NCBI RefSeq assembly: GCF_050624435.1
Contig: NC_134539.1
Span: forward strand, 121,131,525-121,195,524
Direction of reading: 5' to 3'
DNA: 64,000 nucleotides
DNA from: Tenrec ecaudatus
Taxonomy: Eukaryota; Chordata; Mammalia; Afrosoricida; Tenrecidae
Shown here: positions 23,180 to 33,384 of the stretch, in pieces
How positions within the stretch are numbered: the first letter of the stretch is position 1
Layout: the number at the start of each line of letters is the position of its first letter
Position numbers and translations under genes: made by a program
Notes under the pieces: generated by a model
Database searches by the model: none
What the model saw: only the letters and a program-made list of their open reading frames with translations
What the model was told of the DNA's origin: nothing

Positions 23180-23960
23180 TGAAGTCCTTGGATCCACAAT
23201 TAACGCTCATGGTTGCAGCAGTCAAGAAATCACACAATGTATTGGACATATCTGCTACATAAGATTTGTTCAAAATGTTGTAGAGCAAGGATGGCACTTT
23301 GAAGACTAGTGTGTGCCAAAGTTGGACATTGGTTAAGGGAGACTGTAGATGAATGGTGGCATTTGAATTATGGTGTTGACAAAGAATATGAAAGTACTAT
23401 AGGGTGCCAGAACAATAAACAAATCTGGCCTGGGAGAAATATAGCCAGTGTGCTCCTTAGTGGAGAGCAAATGTTTTGAGAATGATGAGGGTAATGAATA
23501 TACAAATGTGCTTTATACAATTGATATATGTATGGATTGTGATGAGTTGTATGGGCTAGCAATAAAATGATTAAAAAAAAAAGAAAAATGAAAGGCATAA
23601 AACCCCAAACAAACCAAACTACTTTGTGTTAGAGACAAATTAAAGGTCTCCCCTTTAAAAAAACAAAACAAACAAAATGAAGTGAGGATGGCAAACTTCC
23701 TCTCATGTACTTTGAAAACATTATCAGGATAATCCAGTCCCTGGAAAGGGGGATCATGGTGAGTAAGGTAGAGGATGAGTGGAAGAAACAAAATGAAGAG
23801 CCTCAATGAGATGGATTGGCACGGTGGCTGCAGCAATGGATTACATGTAACAATTGTCAGGATGACACAGGCGTGGGCAATGTTTTTGTTCTGTTCTTCA
23901 GAACAAAGGCAGAACAGAACAACTGAGTCAGATTCCAGGGCACCTAACAACAAGGCATCA
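23180..23960 (+). mobile_element. RTE 3' end split by an L1 tail
   Basis: The RTE sequence at 23180-23460 (ACAATTAACGCTCATGG, AATTATGGTGTTGACAAAG, ATATAGCCAGTGTGCTCC) resumes at about 23675 (GAGGATGGCAAACTTCCTCT, CCAGTCCCTGGAAAGG, GATGGATTGGCACGGTGG) and ends CACCTAACAACAAGG. The gap holds the L1 tail listed next, so the L1 inserted later. Confidence 0.8.
23461..23640 (+). mobile_element. L1 3' end inserted in RTE
   Basis: GAGAGCAAATGTTTTGAGAA, ATATGTATGGATTGTGATG and GCAATAAAATGATTAAAAAA: the usual L1 terminus plus A-tail, 5'-truncated to about 120 bp before the A-rich part. The right border is uncertain within 23580-23675. Confidence 0.8.
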
Positions 23961-24044
23961 TATACTCCAGGAACTTTGTGGGGACCAGCACCCCCATAAC
24001 CGAATGAGTCCAAGGGGGCAGTTGTATAACTGAGGGGTAAATTA

Positions 24045-24742
24045 AAGAGACATCAGACAAGATAAAGCATGCAAGCTTACCTTTGCAGTCATGACTTCAT
24101 GCCCCAGGTCTGTGCAAAGAGAGGCGTAATGTAATCTAGGTCATGCAGGCTTTTGCAAGCACATAGGTAACAGGAAGGGGTTGTACAATAAGCATATATC
24201 TAACAGGAGGGGGACTAGCTGGGGTGTACCATAGTAAGGGGAGGTACTAAGGGCAAACATGTGACAGGAAGGCACAAACGTAACAAGCTGGGCGGGCTCT
24301 AGAATCAAGATGGCAACCTCATCTTGGTCCCTGCCTTGCTTTGACCTTTGGCTTCTTTGAGCTTTCCCTCAGGGAACAATCTTATCTGAAGGGAGAGGAC
24401 AGTAATGGGCTGGGATTACCTTAGATGGCTGACAACCTTCTGCAAGAGAACCTTCAAACAGCTGACCTCCAAGTGTATAGCCAGTGACCATGTGTTCGCA
24501 AACAGCACCTTAAACTTGGCATTATTGTTGGGGGGGACGGGCATCCTGGGGAATAACTTTTATGAATCGCCAACTCATGAACTGTGAAGGCTTCCTCCAT
24601 GGGAGCCTTGGCCTCCCAGACTACTTAACGTATGGATGTTGAGAGTTTGTCCACATACACTCTCTTCCAGGTTCTGTTTCCCACACTCCTGATAACACGT
24701 CACGAAGAACCACGGTAGCAGTTGAAAAACACAACAAACTCT
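24045..24742 (-). repeat. LTR-like repeat family A, copy 1
   Basis: Shares ordered words with 34940-35370 and 40560-41060: ACAGGAAGGGGTTGTACAAT, AACAAGCTGGGCGGGCTCTA, TTAGATGGCTGACAACC and GACCTCCAAGTGTATAG. On the - strand the right end would start TGTTGTG, so a solo LTR on - is my best guess. No coding capacity. Confidence 0.5.
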
Positions 24743-25039
24743 GGACACAAAGTCACTGTTTTCTACTAAAAATGAGTTTCCTATCTGGCACTTTTATAAA
24801 GTTACATGTCTACAAATATGTCATATTCTCTTAAGACTGTCGTGTCTTGAGTACATGTGTTCATGTATATTAAATACTTAAATATACACGGCTGTGCTGG
24901 GCGTTCACTCTATCAATACCAATTATTACTATCCTCAGAGGAAACATGTAACTCAGGAATGAAGCTGGCTAGATATTCCAGCCGCCAAGATAAGGAGTGG
25001 AAATGGAGATAAGAAAGGTCCATTACTGGAGTTCAAATG

Positions 25040-26070
25040 GACAATACCCACGGCGCGCCCCTCACTCAAATCACCCCCTCCTTGCCTCCAGGGTTGCCCA
25101 CCCGGTCGAGTCAATCCCACTTCCCGGAAGGTAAACACATTGAAAAAGGCGGGGCAGTGGGCGGGTTCGGGATGAGTGACTAAAGTGACTGGCAGCTGCC
25201 ATGTCCACGTGCCTTGAACGTCGAACCAGCTGTCGCGAGAATTCGATGTAAACAGCCCCGTTCTCCGGGCCTCCGGCTCTCGCCCTGAGGCACGCACGGA
25301 CTGTACACCCGGGTCTGCAGCGAGGGTGGTTTCGTGAAAACGCCACGCGCGTGCCGTCTGAGAAGAGAACGGGCATAGTTCTACGCCCGCCCGCCTGTCC
25401 GCCTGCCTGCCTGCGATCACAACCGAACGTGACAACCCGGCTTCACCCGAACTTCCAGACGGCCGTGTTTTCCTCGCAACTTGAGCCGATTGGCTGGACT
25501 CAGGAGGCGGGTCCGCCTCTTTCCTACTTGCTGGTTGGCGAAGCCGACCTCTAAGGGCGGGGCCCAGGAAGCCCGTTTGCTCCTGGGATTGGTTACGAGG
25601 GCAGTTCCGCCGAGGCGTGGTAGGAAGTAACCGCTGTCAATCACGGCGGGGAGACTCCAAACACTGAGCCCTGAGCTGGAGGAGAGCGTTTACCGGCGGG
25701 CGGCCGGTGAGAGGGCTGGTGGGTCTCTGGCGTGGGGGAGGCTGGGCGCGGACGTGGGGCGGGCTGCGCGGCGGCGGCGGCGGCGGCGGCGGGTTTGGCG
25801 GGCGGGGATTCCATGGGAGAGGGGGGTCGAGATTGGAAGGGGAGGGGGAAGGGCGAGGGGCCAGAGGGCGGCCGCGGGCAGCGGTGGCTCCGCGGCGGAG
25901 GTTAAGCGAGTCGTGTTGTGCAAAGTGTCTTTCCGACTAGTCGGGCCTGAGGGGCTGGCGGGGGTCGTCCTCAGGGCTGGAACCCTTACACGACAGGGCT
26001 GGGGAGCCTGGTTCGGGAAAGGAAGGGTGGTGTGGAAATGAGAGGACGGCGCGACTGGGAGGGAAGATGC
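25040..26070. promoter_or_regulatory. BCAS3: CpG island, BCAS3 promoter
   Basis: The only strongly CpG-rich stretch of the window. There is no TATA box. It has two inverted CCAAT boxes (ATTGG at 25489-25493 and GATTGGTTACG with ATTGG at 25588-25592), a GC box GGGCGGGGC at 25555-25563 and a (CGG)n run at about 25768-25792. Paired CCAAT boxes upstream of a GC-rich first exon are typical of a housekeeping promoter. The position just upstream of BCAS3 exon 2 and the human gene order assign it to BCAS3. Antisense initiation is possible, since the CCAAT boxes have no fixed direction. Open frames in this island are by-products of GC content. Confidence 0.85.
25630..25706 (+). other. BCAS3: Probable BCAS3 exon 1 (5' UTR)
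   Basis: The 3' border is inferred from the donor-like CGGCCGGTGAGAGGG (GT at 25707-25708) downstream of the CCAAT and GC boxes. Exon 2 begins with 5 non-coding bases before the ATG, so a non-coding first exon is required. The start site cannot be read from sequence. Confidence 0.5.
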
Positions 26071-26164
26071 CCACCGAGGAAGGGTTGCTGGGCTCTTATT
26101 GTTGGGTGTTGGCCAGTAGGTTCTCCCTTAGAATGAAACACCGTCCTGAGCCCTCCCTGGAATC

Positions 26165-26400
26165 GTTGCAATGTTTCGATCCATTGTTGCGGCCACTGTC
26201 AAGCCATAGAGTTGAGGGTCCTCGTTATTTTTTCTGCGGATTCTCTCCCAGGCATGATGGTCCCTCATGATAAGACGAGACAAAGTTGTGCCACCCTGGC
26301 TTCTAAGGAGGATTCTGGTTGTACTCATTCCAAGACATTTAATATTTGCCAACACCATAACTCAAAGGCATCAGTTCTTTGGTCTTCCTTAGTTTTTGTC
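26165..26400 (-). mobile_element. RTE (BovB-like) LINE fragment
   Basis: On + it reads antisense RTE words: TTGTTGCGGCCACTGTCAAG, GTTGAGGGTCCTCG, GCTTCTAAGGAGGATTCTGG, AACACCATAACTCAAAGGCA and TTCTTTGGTCTTCCTTAG. An internal deletion is likely. Confidence 0.75.
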
Positions 26401-27189
26401 TTACTTGAGGCAAAAGGTGCTTGGAGTTGAAGGAGAGATGGGATTCCCCGGTCTTAGAGTTTTCAAATAAAGGCGACAGAATGTTTCCTACATGGAAATG
26501 ACTTCCGGGGCTTTTAAGATTCCAGGCTGCAAGCTCGCCTGAGCCCTGTCAGAGATCAATATATTTTCCCCTTAACTGAGTAGACTCTTTTAGACCCTTT
26601 AAAACTCCAGCTCTTCAGATGCCAGCATGACATTCAATGATCAAGATTTAGTGATGGGAAAGGATAAGGCACTTTGAAGTTTTTATTGAGACTAGGGGTT
26701 GGGTTACAATAACAAGAAGTTAAAAATACTGACAATCTTAACTACTGGTCTTGCTGTCTTATTTATGGATTTCCAACACTTTTCAGCTCAAAGTGGGATC
26801 ATTGTTTAATTTTGTGCGTGTGTTCAGGAGACTTATATAAATGGGGGGCATTGTCGATCACTGAGCCTTGTCCACTTTCATGATCTCAACATAAACTCAG
26901 TAACCTGATTTTGGATCACAAAGGGAGCAGTTATTTTAATACTTTCATACTGTGCAAAGCCTTCCAAGACTTTTTTTACTCTATTTCTCAATAAAGGCTT
27001 GTGAACAATAGACCAAAGGGACCATCAAGAATCTAAAAATTTTTTTTGTTGTAATTTTGAGACATGGTCTTATAAGCAAAACCTCAGAGTAATGTGAGAA
27101 AAAAAATTATCGTCGTACTTCCTTTTGCACCGGAGTAATAGGAATTGCTGGGAAATTTACCTAGATTTAGGCACTCTCAGATAGTTTTT

Positions 27190-27580
27190 AGCCCTGTTGA
27201 CCTAGTGCTTACACATTGGGCTGCTAAACGCCAGGTTAGTTCAAAAAGCACCAGCTGTTTGTTGGGAGAAAGACTAGCCCAGCGCTTCTCAACCTTCCTC
27301 ATGCTGCCACCCTTTCATACAGTTCCTCATGTGGTGGTGACCTCCCAATCAGAAAATTTTCATGGCTACTTCATCACTGTCATCTTACTACTGTTATGAA
27401 TCTGGTGAACCCTGTGAAAGGGTCGTTCGACCCCCAGGGGTCGCGACCCACAGGTTGAGAACCGCTGGACTAGACTTAGTACTCTCATCAGTGGTGACAG
27501 TCTCAGAAACCCAAAGGAGGGTTGTACCCTGTCCTATAGGGTCGCTTGGAGTCAGAATTGAATCAGTGGCAGAGAGTTTT
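27190..27580 (+). mobile_element. AfroSINE interrupted by SPIN
   Basis: Left part 27190-27279 (GACCTAGTGCTTACACATTG, GGGCTGCTAAACGCCAGG) and right part 27468-27580 (CCTGTCCTATAGGGTCGCTT, GGAGTCAGAATTGAATCAGT) are the two halves of one + strand SINE. The SPIN at 27280-27467 separates them. Confidence 0.85.
27280..27467. mobile_element. SPIN-type hAT MITE with 8-bp duplication
   Basis: Ends CAGCGCTTCTCAACCTTCCT and CACAGGTTGAGAACCGCTG. The core has CTACTTCATCACTGTCATCT and GGGTCGTTCGACCCCCAGG. The flanks GACTAGCC (27272-27279) and GACTAGAC (27468-27475) match at 7 of 8, the hAT signature. Confidence 0.93.
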
Positions 27581-27600
27581 TCTTGAGTAAGCAGCCATAG

Positions 27601-27732
<132 letters not shown>

Positions 27733-28261
27733 TAAGCACATTTTAGATAACGCCAATACTTTTGAAGAAAGTATTATTCACCAAACCAATACTCAGTTTT
27801 CCTTTGTCAATGCAGTTACTCAGTTTTGTGAGGTGTGTGTGTGTGTTGCTGAAGTGAGCGCATTTTGTAAGAAGTTTTAAAATTTTGCCTTTACAAGATG
27901 CATAAATATCAGTGCCAATGCTACATAAGGATAACTGGATGAACAAATCAATATATTTTGCACATTGAAAGAGTGCATGAAACTACTCAATCCTAGAGAA
28001 GAGTTGTTTAGAAACTCTACATGCAATGCATTTTGAGTTACTAAATTAATTTAGTGTTTTGGGATCTGTAGTGAAAAGTGGATAAGAAGTTAGTGGTTTG
28101 GTGAGACATATATTCATCTATATGTATATGCTTACTAGATTATGATATAAAATATATTTTTCTGGGTCTCAGAAAGTATATATTTTTATATTTGAGACAT
28201 TCTTGATATCTAAGAATTAACCATATACTGTGGTCTTATGCTATTAAGTGTACTTGAAATC

Positions 28262-28415
28262 ACTATAAAAACCAACAAAATCATTCACAGTCATCAAGTC
28301 AATTCTGACGTATAGTGACCCTATAGGACAGGGTAGATTGACTACTGTGAGTTTCTGAGACAGTAACTTGTTATGGGAGTAGAAAGCCTCATCTTTTTCC
28401 TGTGAAATCACTAAT
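28262..28415 (-). mobile_element. AfroSINE, truncated
   Basis: On +: ACAGTCATCAAGTCAATTCT, GTGACCCTATAGGACAGGGT and AGAAAGCCTCATCTTTTTCC. The tRNA-like head is missing. Confidence 0.8.
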
Positions 28416-28610
28416 CTGTAAAAATAAGTACTCATAAATGACATGAGAATTTAGGAGTATTTTAGTACAGATATCAGAAAATTTTATTAAGATAAAATTT
28501 GTTTTCTATCTTTAAAGACAACAGAATGTGGACACTTCAAATCAAGGGTACATTTTAGGCTAAGATAATGGAGTCAATAAAGTTGGAAAAGGCAGGCTAT
28601 TTCCTTAAAT

Positions 28611-28840
28611 CAGTGGTTCTCAACCTTCCTAATGCCACAACCCTTTAATACAGTTCCTCATGTTGTGATGGACCTGTATGTGGGCATATCTGCATGTGGG
28701 CTGACCCCCCTGAAGACAGATAGAGGAGCGGTGTCTCAGTTCCTAAGACCAATGGAAATACGGTCTTAGGCGACCACTGTGAAAGGGTCGTTCAGCCCCC
28801 AAAGGGGTCGTGACCCACAGGTTGAGAATGAGAACCACTG
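28611..28840. mobile_element. SPIN-type hAT MITE, longer variant
   Basis: Ends CAGTGGTTCTCAACCTTCCT and a CAGGTTGAGAATGAGAACCACTG-type end carrying a 6-base repeat. The core includes CCTAAGACCAATGG facing GGTCTTAGG, the SPIN central hairpin. The flanks CCTTAAAT and TCCTAAAT match at 6 of 8. 230 bp. Confidence 0.9.
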
Positions 28841-29084
28841 TCCTAAATGAAATGAAACGAAGATGTAGGGAAATTGGTCTATTTAAGGCAGCTTAGAGTG
28901 AAGAGTTACGATAACATTTGTTTATGCCTTTTAGGATGCTCTTAAGATGATTGTAGCATTTTTGGATCATTTCCAGTGTGCAATTTAGCCTGTTATTTAA
29001 AGATCACCTTCTCAGACTATATATACAATATAGTTACTATATTAATACTTCCCTTTTTTCCTCCTATACTTACTATATTTCTTT

Positions 29085-29262
29085 GAGTTACGTGCTATTT
29101 TTAATCTTCATTTTATAGATGAGACCAAAGTAGAGGAGGAGTAAGTTGTACCTAGTCACATAGTCAAGAGACCTAGCTGGTATCAGATGCAGACAATTGG
29201 GCTCCAAACCCAAACAAGGATTCCAGAGTCTGTGCTCTTAACCACTGCTGTGTTGCTTTCAG
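29085..29262 (-). repeat. MIR element
   Basis: On + this is inverted MIR: TTTTATAGATGAGACCAAAG, CCTAGTCACATAGTCAAGAG and TGTGCTCTTAACCACTGCTG. The order and spacing are those of the mammalian-wide tRNA-derived SINE. Confidence 0.85.
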
Positions 29263-30401
29263 CACATGGTATTCAAAATGTACTGCAGTTTGAAAACAAA
29301 ACATTTGTATTGTATTTCATTTTGATATCAAATATGTAATTGTAGTTTTAAAAAATTGTTACTCATGCAGCATTTTAAAAACAAATAACTCCATGCCTAA
29401 ACATTAGCTTATTGATTCTGGAGATACTGTCGACGTGAGAGATGGACTCCTTCCAGTATTGGAGTTACACTTCAGGGTGGGAAACAGTAGCTGGGTAACT
29501 AGATAAAGGTAGTTACTGGTACTAATCAGGGCACAGTATGCTAGGACAGAATGACAAGCTGCCAGCAAGGCCTGTCTGAAGTACCACATAAGCTGGAGAT
29601 TTGCACGAAGACTATGGGAAGAGCACAGTCCAGACAGGAAGCAAGCTGGTGTAAACATTTGCATGCAGAGAAGAGCTTGATGTATTTCTGGAACTGAAGG
29701 TGCCTGAAATAGTAAATGACTGAAACAGTAAATAGGACTTAGGAAAATGTATTATCTTATTCAAATGTACTTTTTAAACATCCTCCTGAAATGAATTTGA
29801 TTAGGTATTTTGATGAAGTTGTTTTTCTCCACTTGCTGATATTTGTATGCTTCCCATCTATTTAGAATATATTGATGTAGCGTCCTTCCCACTATTATTT
29901 TCTCTTCCTTGATGCATTTTGATACTTTCCCATGCCTTGTCTATACCAAAAATTCTATGAGGACTTTTTAATGTCACTCTAGTGCCTGTATCTGCAGTAA
30001 AAATAAGGTCATCTTGCTCCACATAGGTAAGGGGCTGGGTTCATACCCAGACTAAAGGAAGAGCCCTAAGTACTGAGTCAGCAATAGTTTTGGAGGTATT
30101 CTTCTGCCGTGACTCAGGAAGGAACGTCCTGCCTTAGTCAGGTCTTCTGTCATTATTCCTTTAAGTATGAGTTAGAAAGTATCTCATCAAAGTAGGAAAA
30201 AGTTGTTAAAAAATGTTAAAAGATAATTTGCATGTAATAACATCACAAAGACACGTGACACCGAAAAGCAGATAAGCAGATGGTAAGAACAGACCTTTTT
30301 TCCCTCTTTCAATTTGTAATCAGTATGGCATAGAGAATGGCATATGTTTTGTTTTGTCTTATGCTGCCAGGATAATCCTTTTCCATTTCATCCTTTCCCA
30401 G

Positions 30402-30456
30402 AGAGCAGTCCTACATGGAAAGCGTTGTGACATTTCTACAGGATGTTGTACCACAG
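30402..30456 (+). CDS. BCAS3: BCAS3 coding exon 3
   Basis: A 55-base exon, acceptor TTTCCCAG and donor GTAAGT. Its first base completes a split Thr codon, then EQSYMESVVTFLQDVVPQ, ending in phase 0. Exons 2 and 3 join to 46 exact codons. The sequence is the known BCAS3 N-terminal helix region before the propeller. Too short to stand out as an open frame; recognised by protein match and splice sites. Confidence 0.95.
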
Positions 30457-30639
30457 GTAAGTGTGTGCTTGCTGTACTGCATTTTCAGAAAGGCTTTGCA
30501 TAATTTAGCATCCTGCACATTTGTAGAGTGGAACTGTACTTGTTATTGGGTAGCCATGCCTCAGTTTTGGGCTGGCTGGGCACCGCTGTTAATCCTGAGG
30601 AACAGGGGGGATGTGCATGGGGCTCTCTGTTGGTTTCCC

Positions 30640-30812
30640 TTGAGCCAATTTGGACACAGTGACCCCAGGTGACAAAGTAGAACTGTCCTATAGTGTTTAC
30701 TTTGCTGTCATCTTTAGAAGAGCAGGTTGCCAGCCAGGTCTTTCCTCCCTGGAGCTGCTGGATAGGGTGGGTCAAAGCCCCAATCTTGTGTGTTAGCCGG
30801 GCTGCTCTGGCA
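30640..30812 (-). mobile_element. AfroSINE
   Basis: On +: CAATTTGGACACAGTGACCC, GTAGAACTGTCCTATAGTG, GGAGCTGCTGGATAGGG and TGTGTTAGCCGGGCTGCTC. Confidence 0.7.
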
Positions 30813-31462
30813 CACTCCAGATAGGTTCTATTCCAAAATGATGCTCTTTCTCCTGTCTCAGTTCAGTTTGCCTATCTCGAATAAGAAAAACAACATGAGC
30901 TGTGCATTTTAACGGTGTTTCATTTGGGCAGAGCTGTATTTCTCCTTCATGTCCAGCATTATTTTTTGTGCTAAACACTCCTGAAAACTCCAACTTATTT
31001 TCCCAGTGATGATTTCTATATATTGTAGCCTGGTGAAAATTAGGGTAGTTATGTTTTAAAACTGAATTTCTTCACTTTGAAATCAACTAGAATCACAAAC
31101 ATACATGTATTTTACATTTTAACTCCCATAAAGCGTTTTTCCCGTTAGTTGGGTAAGCTTGTGATCAATTTAAGTCGAGTGCAAAGCCCTGAGAGTACGC
31201 TCCTGATTCTTCCCTTCGTGTCAATGTGAGAATGAAGCACAAGGGCAGCCCCTCCTGGGACCATCTCTAGCTCATTGTTGTCTCAACTGAAGTGTCACTT
31301 GGCTCACTTGTTTTGCAAAAGCACTTTTCAAGCCCCTCTCATGGACAGCCTGACTCAGTCCCTTGGCGGTGGCACCCAGTGACGTGTGTCTATAGTAAGA
31401 GCCCCAAGAAACACCAGGGAAAGAGAATTTGGGGGAAATCCTGTTCTAGTGGAACTCTTCCT

Positions 31463-31490
31463 GGGGGGGTGGGTGGGTGGGTTGGGGGGG
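31463..31490 (+). other. G-quadruplex-capable run
   Basis: Runs of G7, G3, G3, G3 and G7 separated by one or two T residues in about 28 bases on the BCAS3 sense strand. This satisfies the usual G4 pattern. Confidence 0.6.
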
Positions 31491-32514
31491 TGTTGGTGAT
31501 TTTCTCCTTAAGTGATAATGATTGTCTCCTCTTTGGTGTCTGTAACTACCTTCTGGAGTAGTGACATTCATAGTTCCAATGCCCTGGCTTTCTGGGAGAG
31601 TCCAAGGAAAGCCCAAATCGTGCCTTTCAGTTGTATTAAACACATTGTATTTCAATTATATTAGACAGTTGTATTCATCAAATCAGGAAAACCATTAAGG
31701 AATGTTGGTATTACTATGTTCAGTCAACTGATGAAAATAGGCAGACCATAATGCCAAGATATCTGGTGCATGGAAGGAAAAACAAACATTTTCCTCTCTT
31801 GGCTCAAATTAGATGGTTTGTTGCCTATTAGTCAATATTAGGACTGATCCTACAGACTGAATGTTTAATTGCTAAGAGCATGCAGAGGGAAGAAAGAAGT
31901 GAAAGGCTCCCAAGAAGGTTAACGGTGGTGCTATTCGTTGAAATGAATGGAAAGATTGGCTATTTGCTGTAGAAGGAAACTGGTTAGTTGATTCAAGTCA
32001 GCAACAGGGCGACCAGGGTTTGGGGGCACATTGTTTTCTACATAAAGAATACAATTGGGGATTGAAATCCAACTTGCTTCCCTGTACCATGCACTCCCCG
32101 CCCTTAAGCCCGGACCTTGTCTTGAAACTGCGACTCCCGGGAAGGAACTTCATTTTGGTAACTTGCCTACTCAAACAGGGCCCCTTTATTGAGGGTCCAC
32201 AAAGGAACCCCCTTTTTTGGGGTATCATATGTCTATTTGGATTCTCCACCCTGCCAAGTGCAGTGTTTTGTACAAAGTAAGTATTAGAACAAGTATGATT
32301 TATATGAATACTTGTTCCATTTACCCAGGATCTAATTCCCTTCCTACACCAAATCAAAATCTTTCTCTCTCAGCTGCTGTAGATCACTATCATCATTACA
32401 AAGAAGCCTTTTGTGCTAGTAGTCACCCTGGGTTGCTAGCAGTTCTTGCTGGTAAGAGAGCAGCTGTGGTCAGAGGCTTTGAGAGGGTGATTGGGGATAG
32501 GAGATGGCCTAGAC

Positions 32515-32699
32515 CAGGGGTTCTCAACCTTCCTCATGCCGCGACCCTTTCATACAGTTCCTCATATTGTGGTGACCCCCAACCATAACATTTTTGTTGC
32601 TACTTCATAACTAATTTTGCTACTGTTATGAATCTGGCAACCCCTGTGAAAGGGCCGTTTGACCCCCAAAGGGGTCGACCCACAGGTTGAGAACCGCTG
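32515..32699. mobile_element. SPIN-type hAT MITE with 8-bp duplication
   Basis: Ends CAGGGGTTCTCAACCTTCCT and CACAGGTTGAGAACCGCTG, core TTTGTTGCTACTTCATAACT. The flanks GCCTAGAC (32507-32514) and TCCTAGAC (32700-32707) match at 7 of 8. Confidence 0.93.
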
Positions 32700-32814
32700 T
32701 CCTAGACTCTAGGACCTAGAGGAACAAGAATACCAGATTGAGGCATTTCTGTTAGGTAGAGAATAGGGGACGAAAACTAACATGGTAAAAATCTTGGTAG
32801 CTAGATTAATTTAA

Positions 32815-32946
32815 TTAGCTGATTCCAACTCAGGGATACCATACAGGATTTCAGAGGCTGGAAAGTCTTATGGAAGCAGACAGCCGTATCTTTCTTCTTG
32901 GAGTGGCTGGTAAGTTTGAACTGCTGACTTTGCTGTTAGGCGTCCT
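32815..32946 (-). mobile_element. AfroSINE, diverged
   Basis: On +: CTGATTCCAACTCAGGGATA, GATTTCAGAGGCTGGAAAGT, TTTGAACTGCTGACTTTG and CTGTTAGGCGTCC. Confidence 0.65.
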
Positions 32947-33384
32947 GCAGAAGGATCATAAATGGGCTGTTAATATGCTCTGAAGATTTGGATTAGAGTA
33001 GTAATTATGGGTGTAAAGATAGAGGTTTTCAGATTTATATACCTGTCCATTGTATGATAGTCATCATGTAGTTGGTGTTGAAAGCAAGCAAGATTTCTGG
33101 CAGCGACCAGTGAGTTGAACGCTCATTTTGATCAGGCACCATGCAAAGTTTGGAGGATACACTGTGCTGCTGTACAAGGATCGGAAACTCTTTTCTATAA
33201 AGGGCCAGGTAGTGAACATTTTAGGCTTTGTTGTTCATAAAATGCCTGCGGGCATGCTCTTGGTCCTGTGCCTCACATTCAATCTTCTGGCTCCTAAGGC
33301 TGAGCTCAGCCTGACCCTGCTCAACCATCTCTTTATACTGGTTTCACAACAACTGGCCTTCCCATAGCTCTCTGCTGTACAGCT

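Larger units (their letters stand above)
14846..25040. other. PPM1D-BCAS3 intergenic region
   Basis: No host gene seen. It is built largely of mobile elements, listed separately. In 14850-15350, 16180-16915, 17260-17740, 18865-19925, 20895-21550 and 24745-25040 I find no gene, RNA or nameable repeat. 17757-17914 is a 140-bp unrecognised stretch ending in 17 A residues, probably a small retrosequence. Confidence 0.85.

Noticed and set aside
24953-25435. 160-residue - strand frame next to the CpG island
   Set aside because: Lies in GC-rich promoter sequence. No family resemblance; best explained as chance.
25690-26041. Overlapping Gly/Arg- and Pro/Ala-rich open frames on both strands
   Set aside because: They come from the (CGG)n run and high GC of the CpG island, where stop codons are rare. 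No conserved domain.
30415-30672. 85-residue + frame starting at MESVVTFLQDVVPQ
   Set aside because: Only the first 14 residues belong to BCAS3 exon 3. The rest is intron read-through past a good GTAAGT donor.
31998-32357. 119-residue - strand frame
   Set aside because: No recognised domain, no splice or poly(A) support. I could not link it to any gene.
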